Shown here: positions 1-7,742 of the stretch, piece by piece
Position numbering within the stretch: the first letter of the stretch is position 1
How the letters are laid out: each line of letters opens with the position of its first letter
Origin: Enterococcus casseliflavus NBRC 100478
Lineage (GTDB): Bacteria > Bacillota > Bacilli > Lactobacillales > Enterococcaceae
Assembly (NCBI RefSeq): GCF_001544095.1
Contig: NZ_BCPT01000010.1
Coordinates: forward strand, 80,285 to 144,284
Direction: 5' to 3'
DNA: 64,000 nucleotides
Translations under genes and position numbers: made by a program
Notes under the pieces: generated by a model
The model's database searches: none
Told to the model about the DNA's origin: nothing
Seen by the model: the letters and a program-made list of their open reading frames with translations, nothing else

Positions 1-1
1 T

Positions 2-847
2 TTTTGGCAACCTCTAGGAACCATCAGCGATGCGCCGATCTATCCTAGCTATCAAAGCGATGCATTCTTTACTGGTTTCACCAACGGTTACAATACCCTT
101 GATGCGCTGGCATCTTTAGCCTTCGGGATCATCATCGTCTCGACGATTCGCAATATGGGGGTTGAAAAACCTACGACGGTCGCAAAAGACACGATCCTTT
201 CTGGTTCTGTCAGCATCGTGTTGATGGGGATCATCTATACCTTACTTTCTTATATGGGAACCAAAAGTCTAGGGCAATTTCCTATCAGCGAAAACGGGGG
301 GATCGCTTTAGCACAAATCGCCAACCATTACCTTGGCACTGTCGGCAGTCTGCTGTTGGCTTTGATCGTTATCTCCGCTTGTTTAAAAACTGCCATTGGT
401 TTGATCACGGCTTTTTCCGAAACCTTTGCTGGATTGTTTCCCAAGCAAAGCTACGGGTTCTTTATCGCTTTGACAAGTATCTTGCCAGCGATCTTCGCCA
501 ATGTCGGCTTGACCAATATCATCGAGTTTTCTATTCCAGTCTTGATGTTTATCTATCCACTGGCGATCACGTTGATTTTGTTGGCGATCATCAGTCCCTT
601 GTTTCATCATCGTGCCAGTGTCTACCGAATGACGACATACTTCACATTGATCGCTGCAATCATCGACGGTTTAAATGCAAGTCCTGCACTGATTACCAAC
701 AACGCTTTCGTGCAAGGAATCTTGTCTTTTGCATCAGATTATCTGCCCTTCTTCCAAATCGGGATGGGGTGGGTCGTACCGGCTGCGATCGGATTTTTGA
801 TCGGTTTGCTATGGTCGTGGTTCAAAAAAGACCCTGTTTCAGCCTAA
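2..847 (+). CDS. brnQ: Branched-chain amino acid carrier BrnQ, C-terminal part
   Basis: The reading frame is open from the left edge of the window, so the start lies outside. About 281 residues remain of a family that is usually about 440. The first visible part carries the [20 protein letters not shown] segment typical of LIVCS (BrnQ) sodium- or proton-coupled leucine/isoleucine/valine importers. Several long hydrophobic stretches follow and the protein ends in a short basic tail ([11 protein letters not shown]). It acts in the cytoplasmic membrane. A strong terminator follows directly, so it is the last gene of its transcript. The family call is firm; substrate preference within the branched-chain amino acids cannot be read from this part. 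Confidence 0.93.
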   Translation, partial: FWQPLGTISDAPIYPSYQSDAFFTGFTNGYNTLDALASLAFGIIIVSTIRNMGVEKPTTVAKDTILSGSVSIVLMGIIYTLLSYMGTKSLGQFPISENGGIALAQIANHYLGTVGSLLLALIVISACLKTAIGLITAFSETFAGLFPKQSYGFFIALTSILPAIFANVGLTNIIEFSIPVLMFIYPLAITLILLAIISPLFHHRASVYRMTTYFTLIAAIIDGLNASPALITNNAFVQGILSFASDYLPFFQIGMGWVVPAAIGFLIGLLWSWFKKDPVSA

Positions 848-863
848 ATTAGTTAAAAAGATG

Positions 864-903
864 AAAATAACCTACCTTTTTTTAAAGGGTAGGCTATTTT
901 TTT
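864..903 (+). terminator. Rho-independent terminator after brnQ
   Basis: An AT-flanked hairpin pairs AATAACCTACC with GGGTAGGCTATT around a short T/A loop and runs into a T tract. It lies 17 bases after the brnQ stop and before the promoter of the next gene. Confidence 0.85.
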
Positions 904-914
904 GATTAAAAAGA

Positions 915-943
915 CTGACAGTTTCGTAAAAAAAAGATACAAT
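915..943 (+). promoter_or_regulatory. Sigma-A-type promoter of the Mga-like regulator gene
   Basis: CTGACA at 915-920 and TACAAT at 938-943 are separated by 17 bases. The strong ribosome binding site AAAGGAGGA follows at 952-960, just ahead of the ATG at 966, so the untranslated leader is very short. Confidence 0.7.
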
Positions 944-965
944 AGAGCCACAAAGGAGGATACCT

Positions 966-2471
966 ATGTTTTATGAAGAACTTATGATGGACCCGCAAAC
1001 ATTAATTAAATTTAAAATATTCCGGCGTATGCTGACTCTGCAAAACCCTAGCCACCCAATCGCACAATTGGCAAAGGAAATGGAGTTAAGCTACCAACAA
1101 GCTTTTATAGAGTTGACTGAGATCGACCAAGATCTAACTGAGTTAACTCCGGATCATATGTCGATACTCGGTCGTGGCGGTAAATTACAGCCTCAGAATA
1201 TCGCGGTAACGATCGATGAATACCGCTTCTATTTATTGAATAAAAGCGTTCCGTTCTTATATGTTCTTTACATGCTGAATGAAGACCATCCTACGATCAC
1301 GGATTTTTGTGCAAAATACGATGTCAGTCGTTCAACGGTGTCTCGCAAATTTGAACATCTAAAAAAACATTTGAAGCAATTTCAGCTTCGCTTTACGTAC
1401 ACTGAATCAAACTTGGTGGGCGATGAGCGTCTTGTGCGGCTCTCCCTATTCAATATCATTTGGTTAGGTACTCGTGGAATAGAATGGCCATTTGCGATCG
1501 CTGAGAGTGAGACAGAAAAAATGGTGGATCGATTCACGGAGTACTTCCCAATGACTCATTCTTATCTTGGCCGATTAGAGTTGAAGTATTTCGCCGCCTT
1601 GATTCTTTTACGAATCAAAAAAGGAAATTTTGCCAAATACGACAAGCGGTACAATTTCCTAATGAAAAATAATCCATATTTCGATTTTGAGCGTTTGACA
1701 CAAGTCGTTGATCCTGAAGTTTCAATGACAGACAAACAATTAAAAGGCGAATCAGGGTTTATTTATTTGATGGCGCAAATCTTCCCATTCTATTTGAGTC
1801 CTGAAGAAGAAGCGTTGCAACAAACCTTGCAATTCTTTTCAAGCAAACAAAACCCAGTTTATCCATTAGTCGCAGACTTGTTAGCAGAGATGAAAGCAAC
1901 CTTCTTTGCTTCACAACCTGGCCTGTTAGATGAGCCATTGGTCGTGGGTAATTTAATCAATGTGACTTTCGGCAACTACGTTTTCCGTCAGCCGTTTCCA
2001 AATATCTATCGCTTGCTGACGCCATCGATCAATCGCGGGTCTGCTGAAGAGCAGCTGCAGCAAAAAATCGATGAATTCTTAACGAGTTATCGCGAAGAAT
2101 CCGCGGTGGACTATATCAACGATGAAAACCAAGAGCAGATGGCAACGATGTATACTCACGCTCTGCTGCCGTTTTATGATCAAATCCGTTATTCGAATCG
2201 TTTACGGGTAGGGGTTGCGTTAGAAGACAATTTCTTAGTCGTTCAAGGATTGAATCAATTCTTACATGACTTGACCTTCGTAGCAGCAGAACCTTATGAT
2301 CTAAACCAGCAAGAAAACTATGATGTCATTGTTAGTTCCAATCAGTTGATGAAAAAACTCAAACCAGAAAAAATGAGTTATATTTGGGATTATGCGGCAG
2401 ATGATCGGCAATACATTGATTTGTATCGTACCTTGAAAAACCGTTTTGATGAAAAGAACCTTTCTCTGTAA
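966..2471 (+). CDS. Mga-like / PRD-type transcriptional regulator
   Basis: This 501-residue protein has an N-terminal winged-helix region (about residues 30-60) and a second Mga-type helix-turn-helix around residues 100-130 (PTITDFCAKYDVSRSTVSRKF). A long helical region without a recognisable enzyme motif follows. That layout fits the Mga/AtxA family of stand-alone regulators, which often carry PTS-regulation-like domains and control surface proteins or sugar use in streptococci and enterococci. It has its own promoter and an excellent ribosome binding site and is not in an operon. Its target is unknown. Candidates are the adjacent small RNA pair or a surface locus elsewhere. The WxL operon downstream already encodes its own regulator of the same family. 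Confidence 0.75.
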   Translation: MFYEELMMDPQTLIKFKIFRRMLTLQNPSHPIAQLAKEMELSYQQAFIELTEIDQDLTELTPDHMSILGRGGKLQPQNIAVTIDEYRFYLLNKSVPFLYVLYMLNEDHPTITDFCAKYDVSRSTVSRKFEHLKKHLKQFQLRFTYTESNLVGDERLVRLSLFNIIWLGTRGIEWPFAIAESETEKMVDRFTEYFPMTHSYLGRLELKYFAALILLRIKKGNFAKYDKRYNFLMKNNPYFDFERLTQVVDPEVSMTDKQLKGESGFIYLMAQIFPFYLSPEEEALQQTLQFFSSKQNPVYPLVADLLAEMKATFFASQPGLLDEPLVVGNLINVTFGNYVFRQPFPNIYRLLTPSINRGSAEEQLQQKIDEFLTSYREESAVDYINDENQEQMATMYTHALLPFYDQIRYSNRLRVGVALEDNFLVVQGLNQFLHDLTFVAAEPYDLNQQENYDVIVSSNQLMKKLKPEKMSYIWDYAADDRQYIDLYRTLKNRFDEKNLSL

Positions 2472-2549
2472 TCAAACCGTTACGGTTTCTTAAGAACTTC
2501 CGAAAAGATTTGTCACAAAATATTCATATTTATCTCGTATACTCTATGT

Positions 2550-2629
2550 ATACCAACAAACAACCCTAACTAACACTTTTTCATTTTTAACTCCTTCCCG
2601 TCGGCCACCCACCGACGGGTCTTTTTTTG
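2550..2629 (+). ncRNA. Candidate small RNA, copy 1 of a tandem pair
   Basis: A TATACT -10 element at 2538-2543 is followed by a ~80-nt non-coding stretch that ends in a perfect 8-bp hairpin (CCCGTCGG 2597-2604 with CCGACGGG 2612-2619) and a T tract at 2622-2628. The body contains the C/A-rich single-stranded segment CAACAAACAACCCTAACTAA and the motif CTCCTT (2591-2596), which is complementary to the Shine-Dalgarno core AAGGAG. There is no ORF with a ribosome binding site. The unit recurs 162 bases downstream with compensatory changes in the hairpin. No good -35 is visible at standard spacing, so an activator may be needed. The transcript itself is an inference. Confidence 0.6.
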
Positions 2630-2711
2630 CTTCTTTTCGCAGCCAGCAAACTTAAACACTTTCCAATCTTTTCTCCACAAAAAATTCATATTTGGACAGT
2701 ATAGTATACAT

Positions 2712-2792
2712 AACCCAACAAACAACCCTAACTAACACTTTTCATTTTTACTCCTTGCCTGTCAGCTACCCACTGACAGGCTCCTTTTTTTC
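2712..2792 (+). ncRNA. Candidate small RNA, copy 2 of a tandem pair
   Basis: This is the second copy of the unit at 2550-2629, aligning without gaps from the upstream TTCATATTT through the -10 (TATAGT at 2700-2705) to the shared CAACAAACAACCCTAACTAA segment. The same CTCCTT anti-Shine-Dalgarno motif lies at 2751-2756, just before the terminator. The hairpin here is GCCTGTCAG (2757-2765) with CTGACAGGC (2773-2781). The stem differs from copy 1 at paired positions while the loop (ACCCA) is kept, which argues that the RNA structure is selected. A T tract at 2785-2791 completes an intrinsic terminator. Confidence 0.6.
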
Positions 2793-2831
2793 TTACGGGG
2801 TTTGCCGTATACTAAAGCCAGGAGGTGTCCT

Positions 2832-3191
2832 ATGACAAAAGCCATTACGACAGTTGACCAATACATTGCAACAGCTCCAGCAGAACGACAAGCGATTTTA
2901 AGAAAGGTCCGTCAAACCATCAAAGCCGTTTTACCTGAAGCGGTTGAAAAAATCAGTTATCAAATGCCTACCTATCATCAGGGAGAAACTATCGTGCATT
3001 TTGCCTGCGCCAAACAGCATCTTGGCTTTTATCCCACGCCTTCTGCGATCACGGCCTTCCAAGAAGACCTACAACCCTACAAAACCAGTAAAGGGGCGGT
3101 TCAGTTTCCTTTTGCACAGCCGATCCCTTACGAACTGATCGCTGTGATGACCGCTTGGCGACTCGCAGAAGTCAAAAACAAGCACGCTTAA
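2832..3191 (+). CDS. DUF1801 family protein (YdhG-like)
   Basis: The protein has 119 residues when started at the ATG preceded by AGGAGG (2820-2825). A longer reading from 2802 would put that ribosome binding site inside the coding sequence and is rejected. It matches the DUF1801 fold: an N-terminal helical part with QRRAIL-like helices (PAERQAILRKVRQTIKAVLP), the conserved EKISYQMPTY segment near residue 42, then a beta part with FYPTPSAI and a C-terminal Trp-Arg-containing helix. Members are small cytosolic proteins, some described as putative intracellular iron chaperones related to frataxin, but the role in Firmicutes is not settled. It is monocistronic and ends at a strong terminator. 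Confidence 0.8.
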   Translation: MTKAITTVDQYIATAPAERQAILRKVRQTIKAVLPEAVEKISYQMPTYHQGETIVHFACAKQHLGFYPTPSAITAFQEDLQPYKTSKGAVQFPFAQPIPYELIAVMTAWRLAEVKNKHA

Positions 3192-3199
3192 CCAGCAAT

Positions 3200-3239
3200 A
3201 AAAAAACCGCTGTGTCTAATGACGCAGCGGTTTTTTTTT
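3200..3239. terminator. Bidirectional terminator
   Basis: AAAAAACCGCTG pairs with CAGCGGTTTTTT around a 14-base loop. A-rich and T-rich flanks let it stop both the DUF1801 gene (plus) and the convergent gene that ends at 3257 (minus). Confidence 0.88.
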
Positions 3240-3256
3240 GCTATGCACAGGCTTGT

Positions 3257-3610
3257 CTACAAGCCAGGTTTTGTATTCAAGGTGCTAACTTTCAGCACAT
3301 GATGCAGGGGAATAATCCGCAGCTGCTGACGGTCGCTTTGTAATTTCAAGACAACTTGTTCTTTTGCTACCGTTTTGCCGACGATCCAGCCGGTAACGGT
3401 TTCAAAACCACCCAATTTCTCTGTTTTTACTTGCAGCACGACCAGGTGCTTGGCAGCGGCTGCCTCTTGCAGCGTTCGCTGGATTTCTTTGACTTTTTCA
3501 GACTGATTCTTCTTGTCAGCATCATCACTGAAAAAGGTATCCAGCAACGTTGTGGATGTCATCACAATGAGTTTGCCCAATTGTTTGATGGGCGATGGTT
3601 TCTTTTCCAT
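3257..3610 (-). CDS. Small conserved hypothetical protein
   Basis: The protein has 117 residues and is probably cytosolic, with no signal peptide or membrane span. A charged, helical N-terminal half (SDDADKKNQSEKVKEIQRTL) is followed by a beta-rich half with GGFETVTGWIVGKTVAKEQVVLKL and RIIPLHHVLKVS. The second half resembles the small beta-barrel of proteins that read like YolD or cold-shock-type folds, but I see no diagnostic motif and do not assign it. A GAAAGGA ribosome binding site lies upstream. It stands alone between a terminator and the phosphatase gene. Confidence 0.65.
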   Translation of the reverse strand: MEKKPSPIKQLGKLIVMTSTTLLDTFFSDDADKKNQSEKVKEIQRTLQEAAAAKHLVVLQVKTEKLGGFETVTGWIVGKTVAKEQVVLKLQSDRQQLRIIPLHHVLKVSTLNTKPGL

Positions 3611-3718
3611 TGGACATTCCTTTCTGCGCGTTGCAGCAGTTTATAAAAACCACACATACGTTCGCATTTCAATGGTTCTATTTTAGCAAATTTTTGGTAA
3701 AATACAAGCGAACACGCC

Positions 3719-4177
3719 TTATTTTTCAGAAGAAATAACCTCTAGCCAAAAAGGAATTCCTTCTTGCAGCAGTTGATAGGTCTCTTCGAAATCTCCTGTA
3801 TAATAAGGATCTGGTACTTCCGCGTTTTCTTTACCAGGAACAACACTCAAATACGAACGAATCTTTGCGTTGGTATCGGCAGGTGCCAGCGCTTGAAGTG
3901 TTTCAACATTGCTTTGATCCATGCCGATGATCCAGTCAAATTTGGCAAAGTCTGCTTCTGTGATCTGCCGTGAAATGAGTCCCTCGCTGGATAAGCCTGC
4001 TTGACGCAATCTTTTTTTGGTTCCGGGATGAGCAGAATGTCCGACTTCCCATGAGCTGGTCGCTGCCGAATCGATCTGCCAATCCAATTTGCGTTTTGCT
4101 ATTTCTGCTTTATAAATAGCTTCTGCCATGGGGGAACGGCAAATATTACCTAAACAAACAAATAAAACTTTCGTCAT
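3719..4177 (-). CDS. Low molecular weight protein-tyrosine phosphatase
   Basis: This 152-residue protein starts with the P-loop signature C-X5-R-S (Cys8 LGNIC Arg14 Ser15) and has the matching acid loop VPDPYY with Asp123 near the C-terminus. That is the complete catalytic set of LMW-PTPs, which act through a cysteinyl-phosphate intermediate. Members dephosphorylate tyrosine or other phosphorylated residues in the cytoplasm. The gene is translationally close to the upstream TetR-type gene: its GAGGAG ribosome binding site lies inside the last codons of that gene and the gap is 3 bases, so the two are co-transcribed. The substrate is unknown. Nothing around it suggests capsule synthesis. Confidence 0.93.
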   Translation of the reverse strand: MTKVLFVCLGNICRSPMAEAIYKAEIAKRKLDWQIDSAATSSWEVGHSAHPGTKKRLRQAGLSSEGLISRQITEADFAKFDWIIGMDQSNVETLQALAPADTNAKIRSYLSVVPGKENAEVPDPYYTGDFEETYQLLQEGIPFWLEVISSEK

Positions 4178-4180
4178 CGC

Positions 4181-4750
4181 TCACTGCTCCTCTTTTTCAT
4201 AGATTTGGTGGCCAAAAAATTCCACATCCTTCGCCAAACGAAACAATTGCGTTGCAATCTCTAAAGGGGTCTCTGGAAAGTCGTTGTGAATCCAATTTTC
4301 CAAAATGCCTCCGCAGCCGTAGGAAAAGAACCGGCTATAAAATAGAATGTCTTGTTTCGTCAATTGCTGCTCTTGATCGACCTCCAAGAACAAGCGCTGA
4401 AAAAGCGGTTCTGTGATCTGTAGAAATCCGTTCATTAAGATTTCGCGGTCATAAGCCAGTGATTTGCGGTAAAAGGCCGGCGCTTGTTTCATTGCTTTCA
4501 GCATGCGCAAGGCGGCTTCTTCCCAGTTATCAAGGGAGACATCTTCTGTCGTCAAAAAAATCAGGGCATCTTGCCGATAGATCCATTGGATCAAAGCTTT
4601 TTTATCAGGAAAATGGTAGTAAAACGTCTGCCGATTGACTTGCGCCTTTTCGGCGATCTCCTGTACGCTGATTTTATTCACTTCTTTGGTCTCACAAAGG
4701 GTGATCAATGTCTGGCCAATCACAGCCTTCGTTTGTTTCCCATCCATCAT
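4181..4750 (-). CDS. TetR/AcrR family regulator (DhaS-like C-terminal domain)
   Basis: This 189-residue protein has an N-terminal TetR helix-turn-helix at about residues 20-50 (ISVQEIAEKAQVNRQTFYYHFPDKKALIQWIY). The C-terminal helical domain resembles the TetR_C_8 group that includes DhaS, an activator of dihydroxyacetone kinase genes. No dha gene is present here, so the ligand is unknown. It is co-transcribed with the phosphatase gene downstream and may control that pair. Two adjacent ATG codons are possible starts; the choice changes the length by only one residue. Confidence 0.85.
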   Translation of the reverse strand: MMDGKQTKAVIGQTLITLCETKEVNKISVQEIAEKAQVNRQTFYYHFPDKKALIQWIYRQDALIFLTTEDVSLDNWEEAALRMLKAMKQAPAFYRKSLAYDREILMNGFLQITEPLFQRLFLEVDQEQQLTKQDILFYSRFFSYGCGGILENWIHNDFPETPLEIATQLFRLAKDVEFFGHQIYEKEEQ

Positions 4751-4897
4751 AGGGCACCTCTTTTTCTTCTCTTTCTATCATACCAAATTTTCCTGCAAAA
4801 AAAAATCCTATCAAATGGTCCTTTTTCACAGACCTTCCCCGAAACCTTCATCAGAGCAATAGATTCCTGGGCGCTTTTTAAATAGGACAGGTTTCTA

Positions 4898-4932
4898 CAA
4901 AAAACGCCTGCCTCCATTTGAGGCAGACGTTG
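4898..4932 (-). terminator. Terminator of the WxL operon
   Basis: Read on the minus strand, ACGTCTGCCTC pairs with GAGGCAGGCGT around an AAATG loop and is followed by TTTTTTGT. It lies 27 bases after the stop of the Mga-like gene that closes the operon. Confidence 0.87.
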
Positions 4933-4958
4933 CTTTCGATAGTTAAACGGCGGGTTGC

Positions 4959-6419
4959 TCATTGTGCCAGTTTGGTTTGAAACTGTTCTCTTCGAATCAC
5001 ACTGACTTTTTCAGTGAAATTGGCCCAGTCGATGGGTCTAGGTGGTGCCAGCCATAAGATATGGTCGATCCCCAATGCACCATAAAAGGGTAAGTTTGAA
5101 AGAATCAGATGCGTATGATCATCTGGGTAACTTTGGAATTGGACATTTAAATCGAGGATTTTTTCGATATTCTTTTGGATCATCTGATTGTAGGAATCGC
5201 CAAATGAAAAGTCCACGCAGACATACAAGGGAACCAAAATCTCTTTTAGCGGAATCGTGGAAATCAACAGAATCAGGTACCTGAAAAACAAAAACTCTTT
5301 ATTGTTCCATAAGATCGGCCGGTTGCGGCTTTCTTCCAGATAGTTACGGCAAAAGGCAGCATATTCTGGATAGGTTTCAAGAAAATACGTCACATCCATA
5401 TATTGGTATTCATAGCGAGAACTAAAGGAAAACGACAAGAGCTGATAATGGATCGTTGTCGTTTCAGCATGAAGAAGTGCCAACGTATCTGCGGTTAAGG
5501 AAAACTGCTGTTGGACGGCTTGAATAAAATGCTCGTTTAATTGTTGGATATAGGTTTGTTCTTGATCGATGTAGCTATTGTTGTCGATCAGCCAGCCCTC
5601 AACGATCAAAAAGCGCAAAATATCTCGAGCTTCACGCTCTAGCACTTCTTGATCGGTGATCGTCAAAATCTCCTGCAGCCAGCGTTTCAATTCCTCAATG
5701 ATCACGAGATGTTTGGGCAAGACTAAATCATTTTCCACGCTGTTTTGCAGGTAATGACCATTCGTCATCCGTGCCAAAACGATTCCTAGATAATGTTTCT
5801 TGCGAATCCGCATGCGAGCAGACTGTTCTGGTTTAAGCCAGGTGCTTTCATTAAAACGATCAAAGGTCTTTTCTTTTTCTAGGATTTCTTTTGGAAAAGG
5901 CGAATGATTCAGATAGTATTCCTTCATAAAAAAGAGAAAAATAAATTCCCTGATCTCACTTTCCTCCCCAACCAGCTGAAATTCTTTCGTCACTTCAATA
6001 TCATATTCTTTCAAGATCAGTTTGAACTGTTTAAATTCTTTATAGACGGGATTATGGCTTAAATAGTGATTGGTGGCAAATTCGTATAAAGAAGACAATT
6101 GCTCAAAAAAACATTCTTTCAACATGGAAAATTTCAACGCTTGATCCAAATAATAGGTCAGCAGTGTATCGGAAGTTGCCAGCCCCGAGGCATTCAGTTT
6201 AATGACCGTCCCATCGGTCACGATCTCAAATTCCTCATTCAATCCGAGTTCATAAAAATCAAGATTCAATTCTTGAACGGTTTTGTTGATCAAAAATTCT
6301 GACATGGTCAATTGATCCATCAATGTTTCCTTCGTTTCCGAAAGAGCGACTGCGTTTTCCAAATATTGCAGCATCACCAATTTTCGTTTGTCCGCCTTAT
6401 TCAAAAATGTCACAAACAT
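4959..6419 (-). CDS. Mga-like regulator at the end of the WxL operon
   Basis: The protein has 486 residues and an N-terminal helix-turn-helix (about 30-55: ETLMDQLTMSEFLINKTVQELNL). A long all-helical region rich in aromatic residues follows, the pattern of Mga-type regulators. It is the last gene of the WxL operon: its ATG lies 23 bases inside the end of the preceding Pro/Glu-rich gene and a strong terminator follows, so regulator and surface proteins are made from one message. Such regulators commonly accompany enterococcal WxL loci, so an autoregulatory loop acting at the promoter near 16480 is a reasonable inference. Overall similarity to the 501-residue regulator at 966-2471 is low by eye. 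Confidence 0.72.
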   Translation of the reverse strand: MFVTFLNKADKRKLVMLQYLENAVALSETKETLMDQLTMSEFLINKTVQELNLDFYELGLNEEFEIVTDGTVIKLNASGLATSDTLLTYYLDQALKFSMLKECFFEQLSSLYEFATNHYLSHNPVYKEFKQFKLILKEYDIEVTKEFQLVGEESEIREFIFLFFMKEYYLNHSPFPKEILEKEKTFDRFNESTWLKPEQSARMRIRKKHYLGIVLARMTNGHYLQNSVENDLVLPKHLVIIEELKRWLQEILTITDQEVLEREARDILRFLIVEGWLIDNNSYIDQEQTYIQQLNEHFIQAVQQQFSLTADTLALLHAETTTIHYQLLSFSFSSRYEYQYMDVTYFLETYPEYAAFCRNYLEESRNRPILWNNKEFLFFRYLILLISTIPLKEILVPLYVCVDFSFGDSYNQMIQKNIEKILDLNVQFQSYPDDHTHLILSNLPFYGALGIDHILWLAPPRPIDWANFTEKVSVIRREQFQTKLAQ

Positions 6420-6888
6420 GCGTTTTCAAGCCTCCATTGTTTTTTTGGCCATAAAGGACGTTTCCTGAAAATAAGTAGCACAAGCTGGCAAGATAAGAAG
6501 GCTTATCATCGCCATCACCATCTGTATTATTTCCTGGCAGTGCTAGATCGACGTTCAAACGATCCGGCGCAAAGACATCCTCCAGCATGACTCGTTGGGC
6601 AAAATGTTTTTGCTTTTCCAAAAAACTGCTTTCTGACAGTGAGGATCGCTCCGGCTCTTTTTTCGGAACGGTTTCTGGTTCAGGCGCGGGTTGTTCTTTG
6701 GATTCTTCCATTTCAGTTGGCGGTTCCTCCACTTTTTCTGGTATTTCTTCTGGTGGGTCCGTCGGGACGATTTCTTCTGAGGGGTCCAGCGGATTATAAA
6801 TGGTCGCAAAAACGACTTGTTCTGTAACAAGATCGATCATTCCGATAATCATGCACGCACCAATGACAAAGCCAAATCTGCGTTTCAT
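6397..6888 (-). CDS. Secreted Pro/Glu-rich protein of the WxL locus
   Basis: The protein has 163 residues from the ATG that follows AAGGAGG with 9-base spacing; an in-frame ATG at 6909 would overlap that ribosome binding site. An N-terminal signal peptide (KRRFGFVIGACMIIGMIDLV) leads into a Pro/Glu-rich stretch (about residues 35-90) with PPEEIPEKVEEPPTEMEE-type sequence. The C-terminal part holds DRLNVDLALPGNN and DGDGDDKPSYLASLCYLFSG. I recognise no domain. The acidic proline-rich segment looks like a wall-spanning spacer. Its 3' end overlaps the start of the regulator by 23 bases. It is probably a csc-locus accessory protein; function unknown. Confidence 0.62.
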   Translation of the reverse strand: MKRRFGFVIGACMIIGMIDLVTEQVVFATIYNPLDPSEEIVPTDPPEEIPEKVEEPPTEMEESKEQPAPEPETVPKKEPERSSLSESSFLEKQKHFAQRVMLEDVFAPDRLNVDLALPGNNTDGDGDDKPSYLASLCYLFSGNVLYGQKNNGGLKTHVCDIFE

Positions 6889-6932
6889 TTTATTCACCCT
6901 CCTTATCATCAGCGCATCTTCTGATGATGTTT

Positions 6933-7742
6933 CTACGACGCTGAACGGTCCAACAACTTATGGGCGCCCAGCAGACATCCACTAATTATAAATAAAATAA
7001 CAAATAAAAGAAACCAATTTTTCATTGATTGTTGTTTCCATACCGTTTCTTGTTTTTCAACCATCACTTTTGCTGCTTTCGGCGTGCTGATTGTCGCCGC
7101 TGGTTTTTGTGGGTGATCGGCAGTTGCCTGCTCAGCAGGAATTGCTGTCAGCACGTACCGTTCTTCTGTTCGAGTAGGCGTAGGACAAGTGATCAAGGTC
7201 AATTTTGGTGTCTGTTCTTCCTCTAGCACCGACAAGTCCGACTCGTCTACGATTTTTTTATCCGTGATGATATACTGTTGACTCTCCTCGAGATAGGTCA
7301 CTGATACTTCCATCCCCACCTGTGCTTCTAGCAATTGACCAAATAACAAACTTTGTCTCCCAAGATGATGCCCTAAAACGACAAAATTGCTATTTTTCAA
7401 CGAACGTTCGGGAAACATCACGACGCCGCCTCTCAGCAGCTGTTGATTCGTTAGTCCCACCAACAGCGGCTGCTGGAAATCGATCGCCTCGATTGCGACA
7501 AAGCCGTACCCAGTGATCGTTGTCGGCTGAGGCGCCAATACATCTGACAGAGCTGGCATTTGGATCGTTTCTTCTTCTGGGATCGTTGCCGGCAGCTGCG
7601 TGGCTATCGTCAATTGCGTGGTGCGTAATTGCCAACTGACGATGCTTTCTTTTAGAAAAGGCAGTGCCAGCAAAAGAATACCTACGATGATCAACCCATC
7701 GATCAAGCATTTCTCAAAGTGCTCACGCTTCATCCGTTTCAT
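6933..7742 (-). CDS. Sortase encoded in the WxL locus
   Basis: The protein has 269 residues. Transmembrane helices lie near both ends (about 13-31 and 243-261), flanking a sortase domain. Catalytic residues are readable: His125 in VLGHHLG, Cys186 in LTLITC and an Arg (probably Arg195) in RTEERYVL. Sortases cut LPxTG signals and join the protein to lipid II or to a pilin. Two membrane anchors are more typical of class C (pilin) enzymes, whereas the TLITC motif is class A-like; no lid motif is evident. The obvious substrate is the small LPxTG protein at 11117-11485 of the same operon. The start overlaps the DUF916 gene by 20 bases; its ribosome binding site is weak, so coupling is likely. Confidence 0.85.
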   Translation of the reverse strand: MKRMKREHFEKCLIDGLIIVGILLLALPFLKESIVSWQLRTTQLTIATQLPATIPEEETIQMPALSDVLAPQPTTITGYGFVAIEAIDFQQPLLVGLTNQQLLRGGVVMFPERSLKNSNFVVLGHHLGRQSLLFGQLLEAQVGMEVSVTYLEESQQYIITDKKIVDESDLSVLEEEQTPKLTLITCPTPTRTEERYVLTAIPAEQATADHPQKPAATISTPKAAKVMVEKQETVWKQQSMKNWFLLFVILFIISGCLLGAHKLLDRSAS

